Below, in pieces: positions 1-8,710 of a DNA stretch of 44,592 bases (the first letter of the stretch is position 1; every line of letters starts with the position of its first letter). This DNA comes from Alteraurantiacibacter aquimixticola (GTDB taxonomy: Bacteria > Pseudomonadota > Alphaproteobacteria > Sphingomonadales > Sphingomonadaceae). The notes under the pieces are model-generated. The model was not told where the DNA came from, did not search any database, and was given only the letters and a program-made list of their open reading frames with translations. The DNA lies in assembly GCF_004965515.1 (NCBI RefSeq), contig NZ_SSHH01000001.1:1264444-1309035 (forward strand), written 5' to 3'. The translations under genes and the position numbers were made by a program.

Positions 1-548
1 GGTCGAAGGGCCGCAAGCTGATGCGCGAGCGGATGACGGAGATCGGCCTGCCGCTCGATATCTTCGCCAAGTCCGCCAACAATTCCACCAAGCGCGTGTC
101 CGGCACGGCGATCTTCATGAATTCCGGCTCCACCGGAACGCCCTCGGCGCTGCTGCACAATATCAAGCACAACAAGGTGCTGCATGAGCGTGTGGTGGTG
201 CTGACCGTCCAGATCGAGGACGTGCCCTATGTGGACGCGGCCGAGCGGGTGGAGATCCAGGATTTGAGCGACGGCTTCTACCGCGTGATCCTGCGATACG
301 GCTTCATGGAAGAGACGGACGTTCCCGCCGCGCTCGAGAAAATCGACATGTGCGGCGGCAAGTTCGAGATGATGCAGACCAGCTTCTTCCTCAGCCGCCA
401 GACGCTTCTGACGGCGGAAAAGCCCGGCATGGCCGTGTGGCGAGAGAAGATCTTTGCCTGGATGATGCGCAATGCCGCAACGCCGATGGAGTTCTTCAGG
501 CTACCGACCAACCGCGTGGTTGAGTTGGGCAGCCAAGTGGAGATCTAG
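1..548 (+). CDS. kup: Kup-type potassium uptake protein, C-terminal part (5' end outside window)
   Basis: The reading frame is open from base 3 and ends at a TAG at 546-548, giving 181 visible residues. Kup proteins are proton-coupled K+ importers of the inner membrane, usually about 630-650 residues, so this is only the cytoplasmic tail. The recognisable family block is the stretch around '[20 protein letters not shown]' followed by '[11 protein letters not shown]'. It is followed by the conserved tail patterns '[11 protein letters not shown]' and '[10 protein letters not shown]'. No membrane segments are expected in this part and none is seen. Start, promoter and transmembrane region lie upstream of the window. 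Family assignment is from conserved motifs and is firm; substrate is inferred from the family. Confidence 0.93.
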   Translation, partial: SKGRKLMRERMTEIGLPLDIFAKSANNSTKRVSGTAIFMNSGSTGTPSALLHNIKHNKVLHERVVVLTVQIEDVPYVDAAERVEIQDLSDGFYRVILRYGFMEETDVPAALEKIDMCGGKFEMMQTSFFLSRQTLLTAEKPGMAVWREKIFAWMMRNAATPMEFFRLPTNRVVELGSQVEI

Positions 549-557
549 GGCGGGGCG

Positions 558-989
558 TTAAGACGCTGTGTCGCAATCGAACTCGAAGAACTTCAGCGAG
601 CCTCCGCTTTTTGGGTGGAACGGAATGTGTGAGGCCTGACCAATCTGTCCGTTGATGAACAGGCTTGGCCGATCACCGTTTTCCATGAAACGCCACAGCC
701 TCTTGTTCGGATCGAAGGCCAGTTGCCGGTCGAGATAGAGGACGTATCCGCGAACCCTGTCGGTTTGCAGGATGTTTGTCGTTTCGAGCGCGCGACCTTC
801 CTGCTGCAAGCGGATGCGATCGCTACTCACCGCAAGATAGGCCTCATCATTGATGCGATAACAACCTTCGGGCTCCCTGCCCGAGGTGAATGCGCTCCAC
901 GATATGATGATCAGGACGAGCGCGAGAATTGCCGGGCTGAAATGGGCCGGAAGCCGTTCCGGCAGTGGCAACCTGAAGCGATCACTCAT
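558..989 (-). CDS. Small single-pass membrane protein of unknown function
   Basis: This gene encodes 143 residues. A short basic N-terminus is followed by one hydrophobic helix at about residues 19-34 (PAILALVLIIISWSAF). The remainder is soluble and mixed alpha/beta in character and ends in 'FEFDCDTAS'. I recognise no family or catalytic motif. Its start overlaps the end of yciB by 8 bases (982-989) on the same strand, so it is probably the last gene of a yciB-containing transcript. The topology (short inside N-terminus, periplasmic domain) is an inference from the single helix. Two cysteines, one in 'EGCYRIN' and one near the end, could pair in the periplasm, which is also inference. Confidence 0.7.
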   Translation of the reverse strand: MSDRFRLPLPERLPAHFSPAILALVLIIISWSAFTSGREPEGCYRINDEAYLAVSSDRIRLQQEGRALETTNILQTDRVRGYVLYLDRQLAFDPNKRLWRFMENGDRPSLFINGQIGQASHIPFHPKSGGSLKFFEFDCDTAS

Positions 990-1638
990 GCGGCGGGTTC
1001 TGCAGCACCTTTTCCTCTTCCTCCAGCGCCAGCCCGTGCTTCAGCAGCATCGGGATCTGGGTGAAGGTGAACAGGAAGGTCAGCGGCAGGAACAGCCACA
1101 GCTTCGCCGCCAGCCAGCTTTCGAAGCTGATCGTGTAGATCAGCGCCGTGTTGAGCGCGGCGAGGGCGAGGAAGAAGACGCCCCAATTGCGGCTGAGCTT
1201 CAGCCAACCTTGCTCGTTCAGCCCCTCGAAAGCGGTTTCCAGCAGGTAGCGCAGCAGCGGCTTGCCTTTCAGCCACCCGCCCAGCAGCAGCACGCCGAAC
1301 CCGACATAGATGATCGTCGGCTTCCACTGGATGAAGCGCTCATCCTGGAAATAGATCGTCAGCGCGCCGAAACCCACGATCAGCACGGTCGAGAGCCACA
1401 ACATGGGCGAGACCTTGCCGAGGTGCCATTTCGACACGCCCAGCGCGATCACCGCCGCGACGATGAAGGCACCGGTGCCGCGAATGACCGCGAAAATCTC
1501 GCCCGCCGCATCCTCGCCATCGGGTGCGAAATATTTGTAGGTCAGGAAGAAGACCAGCAGCGGGCCGTAGTCGATGGCGACATTGAGCCAGCCGGATTTG
1601 GGCTTCTTCTTCTCGGGAACGTCTGAAGTCACATGCAA
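982..1638 (-). CDS. yciB: YciB/IspZ-family inner membrane (septation) protein
   Basis: The protein has 218 residues, a little longer than typical YciB (about 180). It is almost entirely membrane helices, roughly at residues 24-40, 55-75, 80-96, 108-122, 152-172 and 178-196. Family patterns visible are 'DYGPLLVFFLTY', 'FIQWKPTIIY' and, near the end, 'SRNWGVFFLALAALN' and 'WLFLPLTFLFTFTQIPML'. YciB is an inner-membrane protein linked to envelope integrity and septation, without an established enzymatic activity. It lies downstream of ftsY on the same strand, but a 124-base gap with an inverted repeat separates them, so it may have its own promoter. It is likely co-transcribed with the small membrane protein that follows it. 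Confidence 0.9.
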   Translation of the reverse strand: MHVTSDVPEKKKPKSGWLNVAIDYGPLLVFFLTYKYFAPDGEDAAGEIFAVIRGTGAFIVAAVIALGVSKWHLGKVSPMLWLSTVLIVGFGALTIYFQDERFIQWKPTIIYVGFGVLLLGGWLKGKPLLRYLLETAFEGLNEQGWLKLSRNWGVFFLALAALNTALIYTISFESWLAAKLWLFLPLTFLFTFTQIPMLLKHGLALEEEEKVLQNPPHE

Positions 1639-1648
1639 CCTTTCAGTT

Positions 1649-1754
1649 CGTCATTGCGAGCGTAGCGGAAGTGTAACTGGCCAATGGCCTCCCAATCCAG
1701 AGCGTGTCGAGCGCTGCCTTGGATTGCCGCGTCGCTTCGCTCCTCGCAATGACG
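1649..1754. repeat. Imperfect palindromic repeat element (REP/MITE-like)
   Basis: The gap between ftsY and yciB carries a perfect 12-base inverted repeat, CGTCATTGCGAG at 1649-1660 and CTCGCAATGACG at 1743-1754. A second, inner pair is caatcca at 1693-1699 and tggattg at 1720-1726. The whole can fold into one long stem with interior loops. From general knowledge, repeats beginning 'CGTCATTGCGAG' and containing 'CAATCCAGAGC' are scattered between genes in many sphingomonads and other alphaproteobacteria. I see no second copy in this window. It contains no gene. Confidence 0.75.
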
Positions 1755-1762
1755 TGATGCGA

Positions 1763-2689
1763 TCACGCAATCCCCGCAATGACCTTGGCGACCAGGTCCG
1801 GATCGAAGGGCCGCAAGTCGTCGATCTTCTCGCCCACGCCGATGGCATGGATCGGCAGGCCATATTGCTCCGCCGCCGCCACCAGCACACCGCCGCGCGC
1901 CGTGCCGTCCAGCTTGGTCATGATAAGGCCGGTCACGTTCGCGACCTCCTTGAACACATCGATCTGGTTGAGTGCGTTCTGCCCGTTGGTGGCATCGAGC
2001 ACGAGCACCACGTCATGCGGCGCTTCAGGGTTGAGGCGGCCGAGGACTTTGCGGATCTTGGCCAGCTCGTCCATCAGCTCGCGCTTGTTCTGCAGGCGGC
2101 CGGCCGTATCGACGATGAGCGCGTCGATGCCCGTATCGGTCGCCTGCTTGACTGCATCGAATACCACGCTGGCCGGATCGCCGCCTTCGGGGCCGGACAC
2201 CACGTCCACCCCGATACGGTCTGCCCAAACCTTCAGCTGGCCGATGGCGGCGGCACGGAAAGTGTCGCCGGCGGCCAGCAGCACGCCGTAATCGTCCTCC
2301 TGGAACAAATGGGCGAGCTTGGCGATGGTGGTGGTCTTGCCGCTGCCATTGACGCCGATCACCAGGATCACTTGCGGGCGCGGGAAGGCGGTGATTTCGA
2401 GGGGTTTCGCGACCGGGCGCAGGATCGCGGCGATTTCCTCCGCCACCGCTTCCTTCAACTCTTGCTCGGTTATGCTGAGGCCGAAGCGCTTTTCCGCCAG
2501 CTTGTCGCGAATGCGGCGCGCGGCGGCGGGGCCGAGGTCGGAGACGATCAGCGCATCCTCGACATCGTCCAGCGTCGCATCGTCGAGCTTGGCGGTGCCC
2601 ACCACACCGGTCAGGTTCTCGGACAGGCGGTCCGACGTCTTGCGGAAACCGCCGAACAGCCGATCGCGCCAGCTTGTTCCTTCGCTCAT
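1763..2689 (-). CDS. ftsY: Signal recognition particle receptor FtsY
   Basis: This is a 308-residue SRP-type GTPase that docks the signal recognition particle with its nascent chain at the inner membrane. The N domain (about residues 1-100) is followed by the G domain. Key elements are the P-loop 'GVNGSGKTTT', the 'DTFRAAA' box, 'DTAGRLQNK', the specificity motif 'TKLDGTARGG' and the C-terminal 'GVGEKIDDLRPFD'. The acidic N-terminal A domain of E. coli FtsY is absent, as usual in alphaproteobacteria. I chose the ATG at 2689 because it makes an ATGA overlap with the mtaB stop and gives the expected N-domain start; longer readings upstream lie inside mtaB. It sits in the dapF-mtaB-ftsY order common in this group. 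Confidence 0.96.
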   Translation of the reverse strand: MSEGTSWRDRLFGGFRKTSDRLSENLTGVVGTAKLDDATLDDVEDALIVSDLGPAAARRIRDKLAEKRFGLSITEQELKEAVAEEIAAILRPVAKPLEITAFPRPQVILVIGVNGSGKTTTIAKLAHLFQEDDYGVLLAAGDTFRAAAIGQLKVWADRIGVDVVSGPEGGDPASVVFDAVKQATDTGIDALIVDTAGRLQNKRELMDELAKIRKVLGRLNPEAPHDVVLVLDATNGQNALNQIDVFKEVANVTGLIMTKLDGTARGGVLVAAAEQYGLPIHAIGVGEKIDDLRPFDPDLVAKVIAGIA

Positions 2690-3858
2690 GTGAGGAGGCC
2701 TTTCTCCAGCGCCGTTGGCGTGACGGTGACGATCATGCCCTTGGGGGTGCCCGCAGGCACGGCGACACGGGCGAAGTTCGGGGAATAGCCGGTGCCGCTG
2801 GTCTCGGTAAGGATGGAAAGCGGCTTGCCCACAAGGCTTTGCAGCCATGCTTCGCGCGTCTTCGCGACATCGGCGCGCAGGTCTGCGGCGCGCGACTTGA
2901 TCAGCGGCTTGTCGAGCTGCGGCATGCGCGCGGCGGGCGTGCCCGGGCGGGGCGAATAGGGAAAGATGTGGCCATGCACGATGCCCAGCTCGCGGATGAT
3001 CGAGCGGTTGGCTTCGTGGTGCTCCTCGCTCTCGGTCGGGAAACCGGCGATCAGGTCGGCGCCGATGGCGAGCTCCGGGCGGCGCTCTTTCAACCGCGCG
3101 ACCAGTTCCAGCGCATCGCCGCGCAGGTGGCGGCGCTTCATGCGCTTGAGGATCAGGTCATGCCCGTGCTGCAGCGACAGGTGCAGATGCGGCATTAGAC
3201 GCTCTTCACCGGCGAAGAGATCGAACAGCAGCGGATCGATCTCGATCCCGTCGAGCGAGGACATGCGCAGGCGCTGCAATTGCGGGAAGGTGTCGAGCAC
3301 GGCGCGCACCAGTTCCCCCAGCGGCGAGGCATCGGGCAGGTCATGGCCCCATGAGGTGACGTCCACGCCGGTCAGCACCACTTCGGGCGCGCCCTGGTCG
3401 AGGTGCCGTTCGACCTGGCGCAGCACTTGCGGGATCGTCAGCGAACGGCTGCGTCCGCGCCCCTGCGGGATGACGCAGAAGGTGCAGCTGTGATCGCAGC
3501 CATTCTGCACCGCGATGAAGGCGCGCGTGCGCTTGGCTAGCGCGGTCTCGGCCGGTTCCGGTACGTTCCAGGCGCGCGCGTCGAGCTTCGTCTCATTGGC
3601 CACCAGTCCATCGACTTCGGGCATGGCTGAGAGCTGATCGCGCTCGATATCCGCCGCGCAGCCGGTGACGAGCAACCGCGCATCGGGCCGCGCACGGCGT
3701 GCCTTGCGGATCGCCTGGCGGGTCTGTCGTACGGCCTCGGAGGTGACCGCACAGCTATTGATCACCACCACATCCTCGCTCGCGACAAGAGAACGGATGC
3801 GCTCGCTCTCGGCTATATTGAGGCGGCAGCCGAGCGAAATGACTTCCGCAGCGCTCAC
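2686..3858 (-). CDS. mtaB: tRNA-t6A37 methylthiotransferase MtaB
   Basis: MtaB is a radical-SAM enzyme that adds a methylthio group to N6-threonylcarbamoyladenosine at position 37 of tRNAs reading ANN codons. The N-terminal UPF0004 domain shows its three cluster cysteines in 'SLGCRLN', 'NSCAVTSEA' and 'VTGCAA'. The radical-SAM domain has the CxxxCxxC motif in 'GCDHSCTFCVIPQGRGRSRS'. A TRAM-like tail closes the protein ('VGKPLSILTE'). The GTG at 3858 overlaps the dapF stop as GTGA and has a GGGA about ten bases upstream. An ATG at 3873 would add five residues and overlap dapF by 19 bases, so it is possible. The product has 390 residues from the GTG. Its stop overlaps the ftsY start, so the genes are probably translationally coupled. 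Confidence 0.93.
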   Translation of the reverse strand: MSAAEVISLGCRLNIAESERIRSLVASEDVVVINSCAVTSEAVRQTRQAIRKARRARPDARLLVTGCAADIERDQLSAMPEVDGLVANETKLDARAWNVPEPAETALAKRTRAFIAVQNGCDHSCTFCVIPQGRGRSRSLTIPQVLRQVERHLDQGAPEVVLTGVDVTSWGHDLPDASPLGELVRAVLDTFPQLQRLRMSSLDGIEIDPLLFDLFAGEERLMPHLHLSLQHGHDLILKRMKRRHLRGDALELVARLKERRPELAIGADLIAGFPTESEEHHEANRSIIRELGIVHGHIFPYSPRPGTPAARMPQLDKPLIKSRAADLRADVAKTREAWLQSLVGKPLSILTETSGTGYSPNFARVAVPAGTPKGMIVTVTPTALEKGLLT

Positions 3859-4667
3859 GCGAAATCGTCCCATTCGAAGGAACCGCGAAAGCTTTCCGTC
3901 GCGCCGCCGGTCATGGTGATGCCGCCATCCTCACGCCAGGCGATGGTGAGCGGGCCACCGGGAAGGTGCACGGTGACCTCGCGATCGACGAGCTTGCGAC
4001 GCATCGCCGCTACCGCGGTCGCGCAGGCGCCGGTCCCGCAGGCGCGCGTCTGGCCTACGCCGCGTTCCCACACGCGCAGGCGAATGGTCTGGCGGTCCAC
4101 CACCGTGGCGACGTTGACGTTCACGCGCTCCGGAAAAACCGCGTCATGTTCGATCTCGGGGCCGAGCTGGTCCAGCGGCACTGCATCGCAATCATCGACG
4201 AAGAAGATGGCATGCGGATTGCCGACATTCACCGCCACCGGCTGTTCCAGCTCCCCCCAGCCAAGCGGCATGGCGAGCGTGTCCATCGCATAGGCGAGCG
4301 GGATCTGCTCCCATTCGCAACGCGGTGTTTCCAGCTCTACGCTCACCACTCCATCACCAAGTGTGGTCTCCAGCATGCCGCCGCTGGTTGCGATCCGCGC
4401 CGGTTCGCCCAGCAGCAGGCCCACAGCGCGCGTGGCATTGCCGCAGGCTTCTACCTCGCCGCCATCGTGGTTGTAGATGCGCATGCGGCAGGTTGCGCTA
4501 TCGCTCGGCTCCAGCACGATCAGCTGGTCGCAGCCGATGCCCGTATGCCTGTCGGCCAGTGCACGCGCGGTTTCATTGGTCAGGGCAGCGGGCAGGGCGT
4601 TCTCTCGCGCATCGAGCACGATGAAGTCGTTGCCAAGCCCGTGCATCTTGATGAATTCGACGCGCAT
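3855..4667 (-). CDS. dapF: Diaminopimelate epimerase DapF
   Basis: DapF interconverts LL- and meso-diaminopimelate in the lysine and peptidoglycan pathway in the cytosol. The 270-residue product has the usual length. The start 'KMHGLGNDFIVLD' is the family signature. Both catalytic cysteines are present: one in 'EACGNATRAVG' and the other in 'RACGTGACATA'. The stretch 'VNVGNPHAIFFVDD' is also conserved. The enzyme needs no cofactor. It is the first gene of the dapF-mtaB-ftsY run and its stop overlaps the mtaB start. A 59-base gap separates it from the GGDEF-EAL gene, so the promoter may lie in that gap or upstream. Confidence 0.96.
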   Translation of the reverse strand: MRVEFIKMHGLGNDFIVLDARENALPAALTNETARALADRHTGIGCDQLIVLEPSDSATCRMRIYNHDGGEVEACGNATRAVGLLLGEPARIATSGGMLETTLGDGVVSVELETPRCEWEQIPLAYAMDTLAMPLGWGELEQPVAVNVGNPHAIFFVDDCDAVPLDQLGPEIEHDAVFPERVNVNVATVVDRQTIRLRVWERGVGQTRACGTGACATAVAAMRRKLVDREVTVHLPGGPLTIAWREDGGITMTGGATESFRGSFEWDDFA

Positions 4668-4726
4668 GCGCCGCAGTTAGGGTGCCAGCGCCAAAGGTGC
4701 AACGCCGGAACGCGTGCCGAGTGCGA

Positions 4727-6406
4727 TCAACCCGCCTTGCGCTGGGGAAGTTCTGCGCCGTCCGTATCGGTGATGGCTTGCTTGGCGAGGATCTCGCCAC
4801 GCGCCAGGCTGCGCAGCAATTGCAGTTCGGCGAGGCGCTTGCGCGTCGCACAGGCATCCTCGGGCTGGCCGTAGAGGTATCCCTGGCCTTTCAGATGGCC
4901 CATCGCCCGCAGCGTTTCCAGCACGTCCGGGTTCTCGATCCCCTCGGCCGTCACCGGCAGGGAGAGGCTCTTGCCCAGCGAGATGATCGCCTCGATCAGT
5001 TCGGTCGTGCTGCCCTCGCGCGCGAGGTCGGACACGAAGCTGCGATCGATCTTGAGCCGGTCGAAGGGCAGTGAGCGCAGCTGCGACAGGCTGGAATAGC
5101 CGGTGCCGAAATCGTCAAGGCTGATGCGGATGCCCTGATTCTTCAGGCTGGAGACGATCGTGCGCACTGCGCCGATATTCTCATGCAGGCAGCTTTCGGT
5201 GATCTCGATTTCCAGCCGCGCCGCGGGGAAACCGCTTTCCACCAGCAGGTGCAGGAGCTTCTGCGCAAACCACGGATCGCGAAGCTGCACCGGAGAAATA
5301 TTGACCGACAGCGTCAGGCTCGCATCCCAATCGCCGGCATCGCGCAGCGCCTGGCGGATGAGGCATTCGGAAAGGTCGGAAATCAGGTCGATTTCCTCGG
5401 CGATCGGAATGAAGACTTCGGGGCTCACCAGGCCGTAACGCGGCGACTTCCAGCGTGCGAGCATTTCGAAGCCGACCAGCTCGCCGGTGGCCAGATCGAT
5501 CTGCTGTTCATAGAAGGGCACGAATTCGCCGGCAGGAATGCCGCGGCGGATCGCGCTTTCCAGCTCGTTGCGCAGGCGCAGCTCGTCTTCCAGCTGCGGT
5601 TCGAACCAGAAGTGGCGGTTTCGGCCGGTCTTCTTGGCGTGATACATGGCGATATCGGCGCGGTGGATCAGGGCCTCGGCATCGAGTGGACGGTTTTCAT
5701 CCTTGTCCTGCTCGGTCGAAGCGATGCCGAGTGAACAGGTCGGCTCGACCAGTGCCCTGTCTTCCTCGATTGTGGAGGAAACGGCGCCGATTGCCGAAGT
5801 GGCAATGCGTTCAACCTCGTCGGGCCCCTTGGGCTGGTGGATGAAAGCGCAAATGAACTCGTCCCCGCCGATACGTGCCAGAACGCTGCCCGCGGGCAGG
5901 GTTTCGCGCAGGCGCGTGGCGATGGTGGCGAGGACATGGTCGCCCATCTGATGGCCGTTGAGGTCGTTGATCTGCTTGAAATTGTCGAGGTCGATCATGA
6001 ACACGGCGGTTTCGCGTTCGGTGATCCGCGCCCGGTGCAGCAACTGATCGATGGCCGGCACACCGCTGCGGCGGTTGAGGCAGCCGGTCAGCGCATCGGT
6101 TTCCGCCAGCTGGCGCGCGGTTGCTTCCGCCCGGCGACGCTCATGTACTTCGCGGCGGAGGTCGCTGTAGCGGCGCCAGCCGAAGATGAGCAGGGCAATG
6201 TTCAGCAGGACCGCATTGGTCAGCATCGTGTCGGGGGCCTGGCCGGTCCCCATCCACGCGCGCATGATCTTGGGCATGACGGATCCGCCGGTGCCGACGA
6301 ACAGGATAATCGCGGCGACCGCGATTCCCAATGCGATCACATCCCGCTCGGCACTGCCAAGCTTGATTGCCTTTTGCGTCGCATCGTCTTCCACAGCTTT
6401 TGTCAA
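4727..6406 (-). CDS. Membrane GGDEF-EAL protein (cyclic-di-GMP turnover)
   Basis: This 559-residue protein has two N-terminal membrane helices (about 25-45 and 62-78), a short coiled linker, a GGDEF domain (about 105-270) and an EAL domain (about 285-540). The cyclase site is an intact GGDEF ('ARIGGDEFICAF') with the 'DNFKQINDLNGHQMGD' block. The phosphodiesterase domain has EML in place of EAL ('GFEMLARWKS'), a tolerated variant. The other catalytic residues appear present: 'SVNISPVQL', 'EIEITES', 'DDFGTGYSSL', 'LKIDRSF', 'AEGIEN' and 'GYLYGQP'. Either or both activities are therefore possible; which dominates cannot be read from sequence. There is no recognisable extracellular sensor domain. 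The gene stands alone, with gaps on both sides. Confidence 0.92.
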   Translation of the reverse strand: MTKAVEDDATQKAIKLGSAERDVIALGIAVAAIILFVGTGGSVMPKIMRAWMGTGQAPDTMLTNAVLLNIALLIFGWRRYSDLRREVHERRRAEATARQLAETDALTGCLNRRSGVPAIDQLLHRARITERETAVFMIDLDNFKQINDLNGHQMGDHVLATIATRLRETLPAGSVLARIGGDEFICAFIHQPKGPDEVERIATSAIGAVSSTIEEDRALVEPTCSLGIASTEQDKDENRPLDAEALIHRADIAMYHAKKTGRNRHFWFEPQLEDELRLRNELESAIRRGIPAGEFVPFYEQQIDLATGELVGFEMLARWKSPRYGLVSPEVFIPIAEEIDLISDLSECLIRQALRDAGDWDASLTLSVNISPVQLRDPWFAQKLLHLLVESGFPAARLEIEITESCLHENIGAVRTIVSSLKNQGIRISLDDFGTGYSSLSQLRSLPFDRLKIDRSFVSDLAREGSTTELIEAIISLGKSLSLPVTAEGIENPDVLETLRAMGHLKGQGYLYGQPEDACATRKRLAELQLLRSLARGEILAKQAITDTDGAELPQRKAG

Positions 6407-6518
6407 ACCGGGTTGTCCCTCAAAGTGGCCCCGCCTTATGCAAAAGCATGTTCAATATTCAGTTAATGCGGCTATTCCGCCGGCTCCGTCCGCTCCCCCA
6501 TGATCTGGAGAAGAAGTA

Positions 6519-6935
6519 ATGGCGCGCTTCTGGTTGATGAAATCGGAGCCCAACAAGTACAGCTGGGACGATCTGGTCCGCGATGGCGAAACCGTGTGGG
6601 ACGGTGTGCGCAATCATCGCGCCAGCAACAATATGCGCGATATGCAGGTTGCCGAGCAGGCATTCCTTTACCATTCGGTGAAGGGCAAGGAAGTGGTTGG
6701 CATCATGGAGATCAGCCGCAACGGCATTACTGACCCGACCGATCCCGATGGCAAATGGGCTACCGTCTACGTCAAGCCCGTGCGCAAGCTGGAACGTCCG
6801 GTCACCCTGGCCGAGATCAAGGCCGATCCCAAGCTTGAAGGGATCGAGCTGGTGCGCCTGGGCCGTCTCTCGGTGGCAGAGCTTACAGAGAAGGAATTCG
6901 ACTATATCTGCAAGCTGGCTTCCAAACCCGCCTAG
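6519..6935 (+). CDS. EVE-domain protein (thymocyte nuclear protein 1-like)
   Basis: The 138-residue product is a single EVE domain. Typical patterns are the start 'FWLMKSEPNKYSWDDL', 'WDGVRNHRASNNMRDM', 'FLYHS', 'VVGIMEI' and 'WATVYVKPV'. EVE domains are PUA-like folds that bind modified bases in nucleic acid; the cellular role of the bacterial single-domain proteins is not established. A clear ribosome site (GGAGAAG) lies about 8 bases before the ATG. The stop codon overlaps the stop of the convergent thiamine-diphosphate enzyme within the tetranucleotide CTAG. Function beyond base recognition is unknown. Confidence 0.92.
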   Translation: MARFWLMKSEPNKYSWDDLVRDGETVWDGVRNHRASNNMRDMQVAEQAFLYHSVKGKEVVGIMEISRNGITDPTDPDGKWATVYVKPVRKLERPVTLAEIKADPKLEGIELVRLGRLSVAELTEKEFDYICKLASKPA

Positions 6936-8584
6936 CGGGAGCGTAAGCCGCTGACCGTGGCGCCGCCAGCACTCAGCTGTTCGATATCGCAGATGCAGTG
7001 CAGCAGGCGCACGCCTTTGAGCGCCAGCGCCTCGGTCAATGCGGTTGCGAAATCGGCGGTCGTTTCCACTCGCTTGCCCCAGCCACCGAAGCTTTCCGTC
7101 ATCGCCGCGAAGTCGGGATTGGCGAGCGCGGTAGAGGCTACGCGGCCGGGATATTCGCGTTCCTGGTGCATGCGGATCGTGCCGTAGGCGGAATTGTCGA
7201 AGATAATCACCAGCATGTCCGCTTCGTATTGGACGGCTGTCGCCAGCTCCTGCACATTCATCATGAAGTCGCCGTCTCCGGCGGCCGCGACCACGCAGCG
7301 ATCCTTGTGGCGCAGCGCGGCGGCAACCGCCGCGGGGATGCCATAGCCCATCGCTCCGCAGGTCGGCGCCAACTGGCTGGGGAAACCAGCATAGTGCCAA
7401 TAGCGGTGCCACCATCCAGCGAAGTTTCCCGCGCCGTTGCAGATGATGGCGTCGGCGGGCAGCTGCTCGCGCAAGGAAGCCATGGAGCGGGTCAGGTCGA
7501 GCGGGAAGTCCGCTTTGCCCGGCGTCGACCATGCGAGCCATTCGGCGTGCGCCTCGGCCCCGGCATCGAAGGAAATGACCGAGCCATCGTCCCACATCAC
7601 CGCGCTTTCGGCGAATTCGTCCGGATCGGCGCAGAGGGCGAGGTCGGCGGCATAGACGCGGTTCAACTCCTCGGGATCGGGATGGACATGGATCAGCTGC
7701 TGCCCCGGATGGTCGGGCGTGATCAGCGTGTAGCCATCGGTCGTCGCCTCTCCCAGCCTTGCACCGACGACGAGCAGGAGGTCCGCGGCTCTCACGCGCT
7801 CCAGCAGCTTGGTATTGGGGCCATAGCCGAGATTGCCGGCATAGATGGAGGATGAGGGTGGGATCGCATCCTGCCGGCGGAAGGCGGTGGCGACGGGCAG
7901 GCCGATCCGCTCCGCGAATTGGGTGAAGTATGTCCGTGCCTTCTCATGCCAGCCTGCACCGCCGATGATCGCCAGCGGAGCGGCGGCATCGCCGATCATC
8001 GCCATCATGGCAGAGAGCGCATCGGGGCAGGGCGGCTGCGCGGGCTTGTGGACGAAGGGGCGAACCTGTGCCTCCACCCCGTCCTCATGCAGCATGTCCT
8101 CGGGCAGGGCGAGCACGACCGGGCCGGGCCTGCCGGAGATCGCGGTGGCATAGGCGCGGGCGATATATTCGGGGATCCGCTCCGCCCGGTCGATCCGCGC
8201 CGCCCATTTGCAGATGGGGGCGAAGAAGGCGGGGAAGTCCACTTCCTGGAACCCTTCGCGGTCGCGCATCTCGCGTCCCACATCGCCGACGAAGAGGATC
8301 AGCGGTTGTGAATCCTGGTGTGCGGTGTGGACGCCGATACTGGCATTGGTTGCGCCGGGGCCGCGGGTGACGAAGGCGACGCCCGGCCGCCCGGTCATGG
8401 TGCCATCGGCGCAGGCCATGAAGGTAACGCCGCCTTCCTGCCGGCAGGTGATGGTCTCGATCGCCGTGCGGTCCCGCAAGGCGTCGAGCACGGGCAGGAA
8501 GCTCTCTCCCGGAACGGTGAAGACGCGGTCACAGCCTTGCGCTTCGAGGCAGTCGACCAGCAATGCGGCAGCTTGGTTGCTCAT
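6932..8584 (-). CDS. Thiamine-diphosphate-dependent enzyme, acetolactate-synthase-like
   Basis: The 550-residue protein has the three-domain layout of ThDP enzymes. The N-terminal pyrimidine-binding domain carries the catalytic glutamate in 'TCRQEGGVTFMACADG'. The central domain is Rossmann-like ('LAIIGGAGWHEKA'). The C-terminal domain has the cofactor motif starting 'AAGDGDFMMN' and ending in 'IIFDNSAYG'. It resembles acetolactate synthase large subunit, benzoylformate decarboxylase and sulfopyruvate-type enzymes, and no regulatory small subunit gene is adjacent. It is therefore unlikely to be the housekeeping IlvB; substrate is unknown. I start it at the ATG at 8584 (MSNQAA...), which fits the family; an upstream reading adds 25 unlikely residues. 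It is convergent with the EVE gene. Confidence 0.88.
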   Translation of the reverse strand: MSNQAAALLVDCLEAQGCDRVFTVPGESFLPVLDALRDRTAIETITCRQEGGVTFMACADGTMTGRPGVAFVTRGPGATNASIGVHTAHQDSQPLILFVGDVGREMRDREGFQEVDFPAFFAPICKWAARIDRAERIPEYIARAYATAISGRPGPVVLALPEDMLHEDGVEAQVRPFVHKPAQPPCPDALSAMMAMIGDAAAPLAIIGGAGWHEKARTYFTQFAERIGLPVATAFRRQDAIPPSSSIYAGNLGYGPNTKLLERVRAADLLLVVGARLGEATTDGYTLITPDHPGQQLIHVHPDPEELNRVYAADLALCADPDEFAESAVMWDDGSVISFDAGAEAHAEWLAWSTPGKADFPLDLTRSMASLREQLPADAIICNGAGNFAGWWHRYWHYAGFPSQLAPTCGAMGYGIPAAVAAALRHKDRCVVAAAGDGDFMMNVQELATAVQYEADMLVIIFDNSAYGTIRMHQEREYPGRVASTALANPDFAAMTESFGGWGKRVETTADFATALTEALALKGVRLLHCICDIEQLSAGGATVSGLRSR

Positions 8585-8710
8585 GAAATCACCCGTTAGC
8601 GCGGCGGCGGGGTCGCGGCAATCACCAGCATACTTTGCTCCTGTCCCGACTGTGGACACCGGGAACCCTCGCGTTGGGTAATGGTTACCGAAAGGTTAAA
8701 GAGGGTATCC

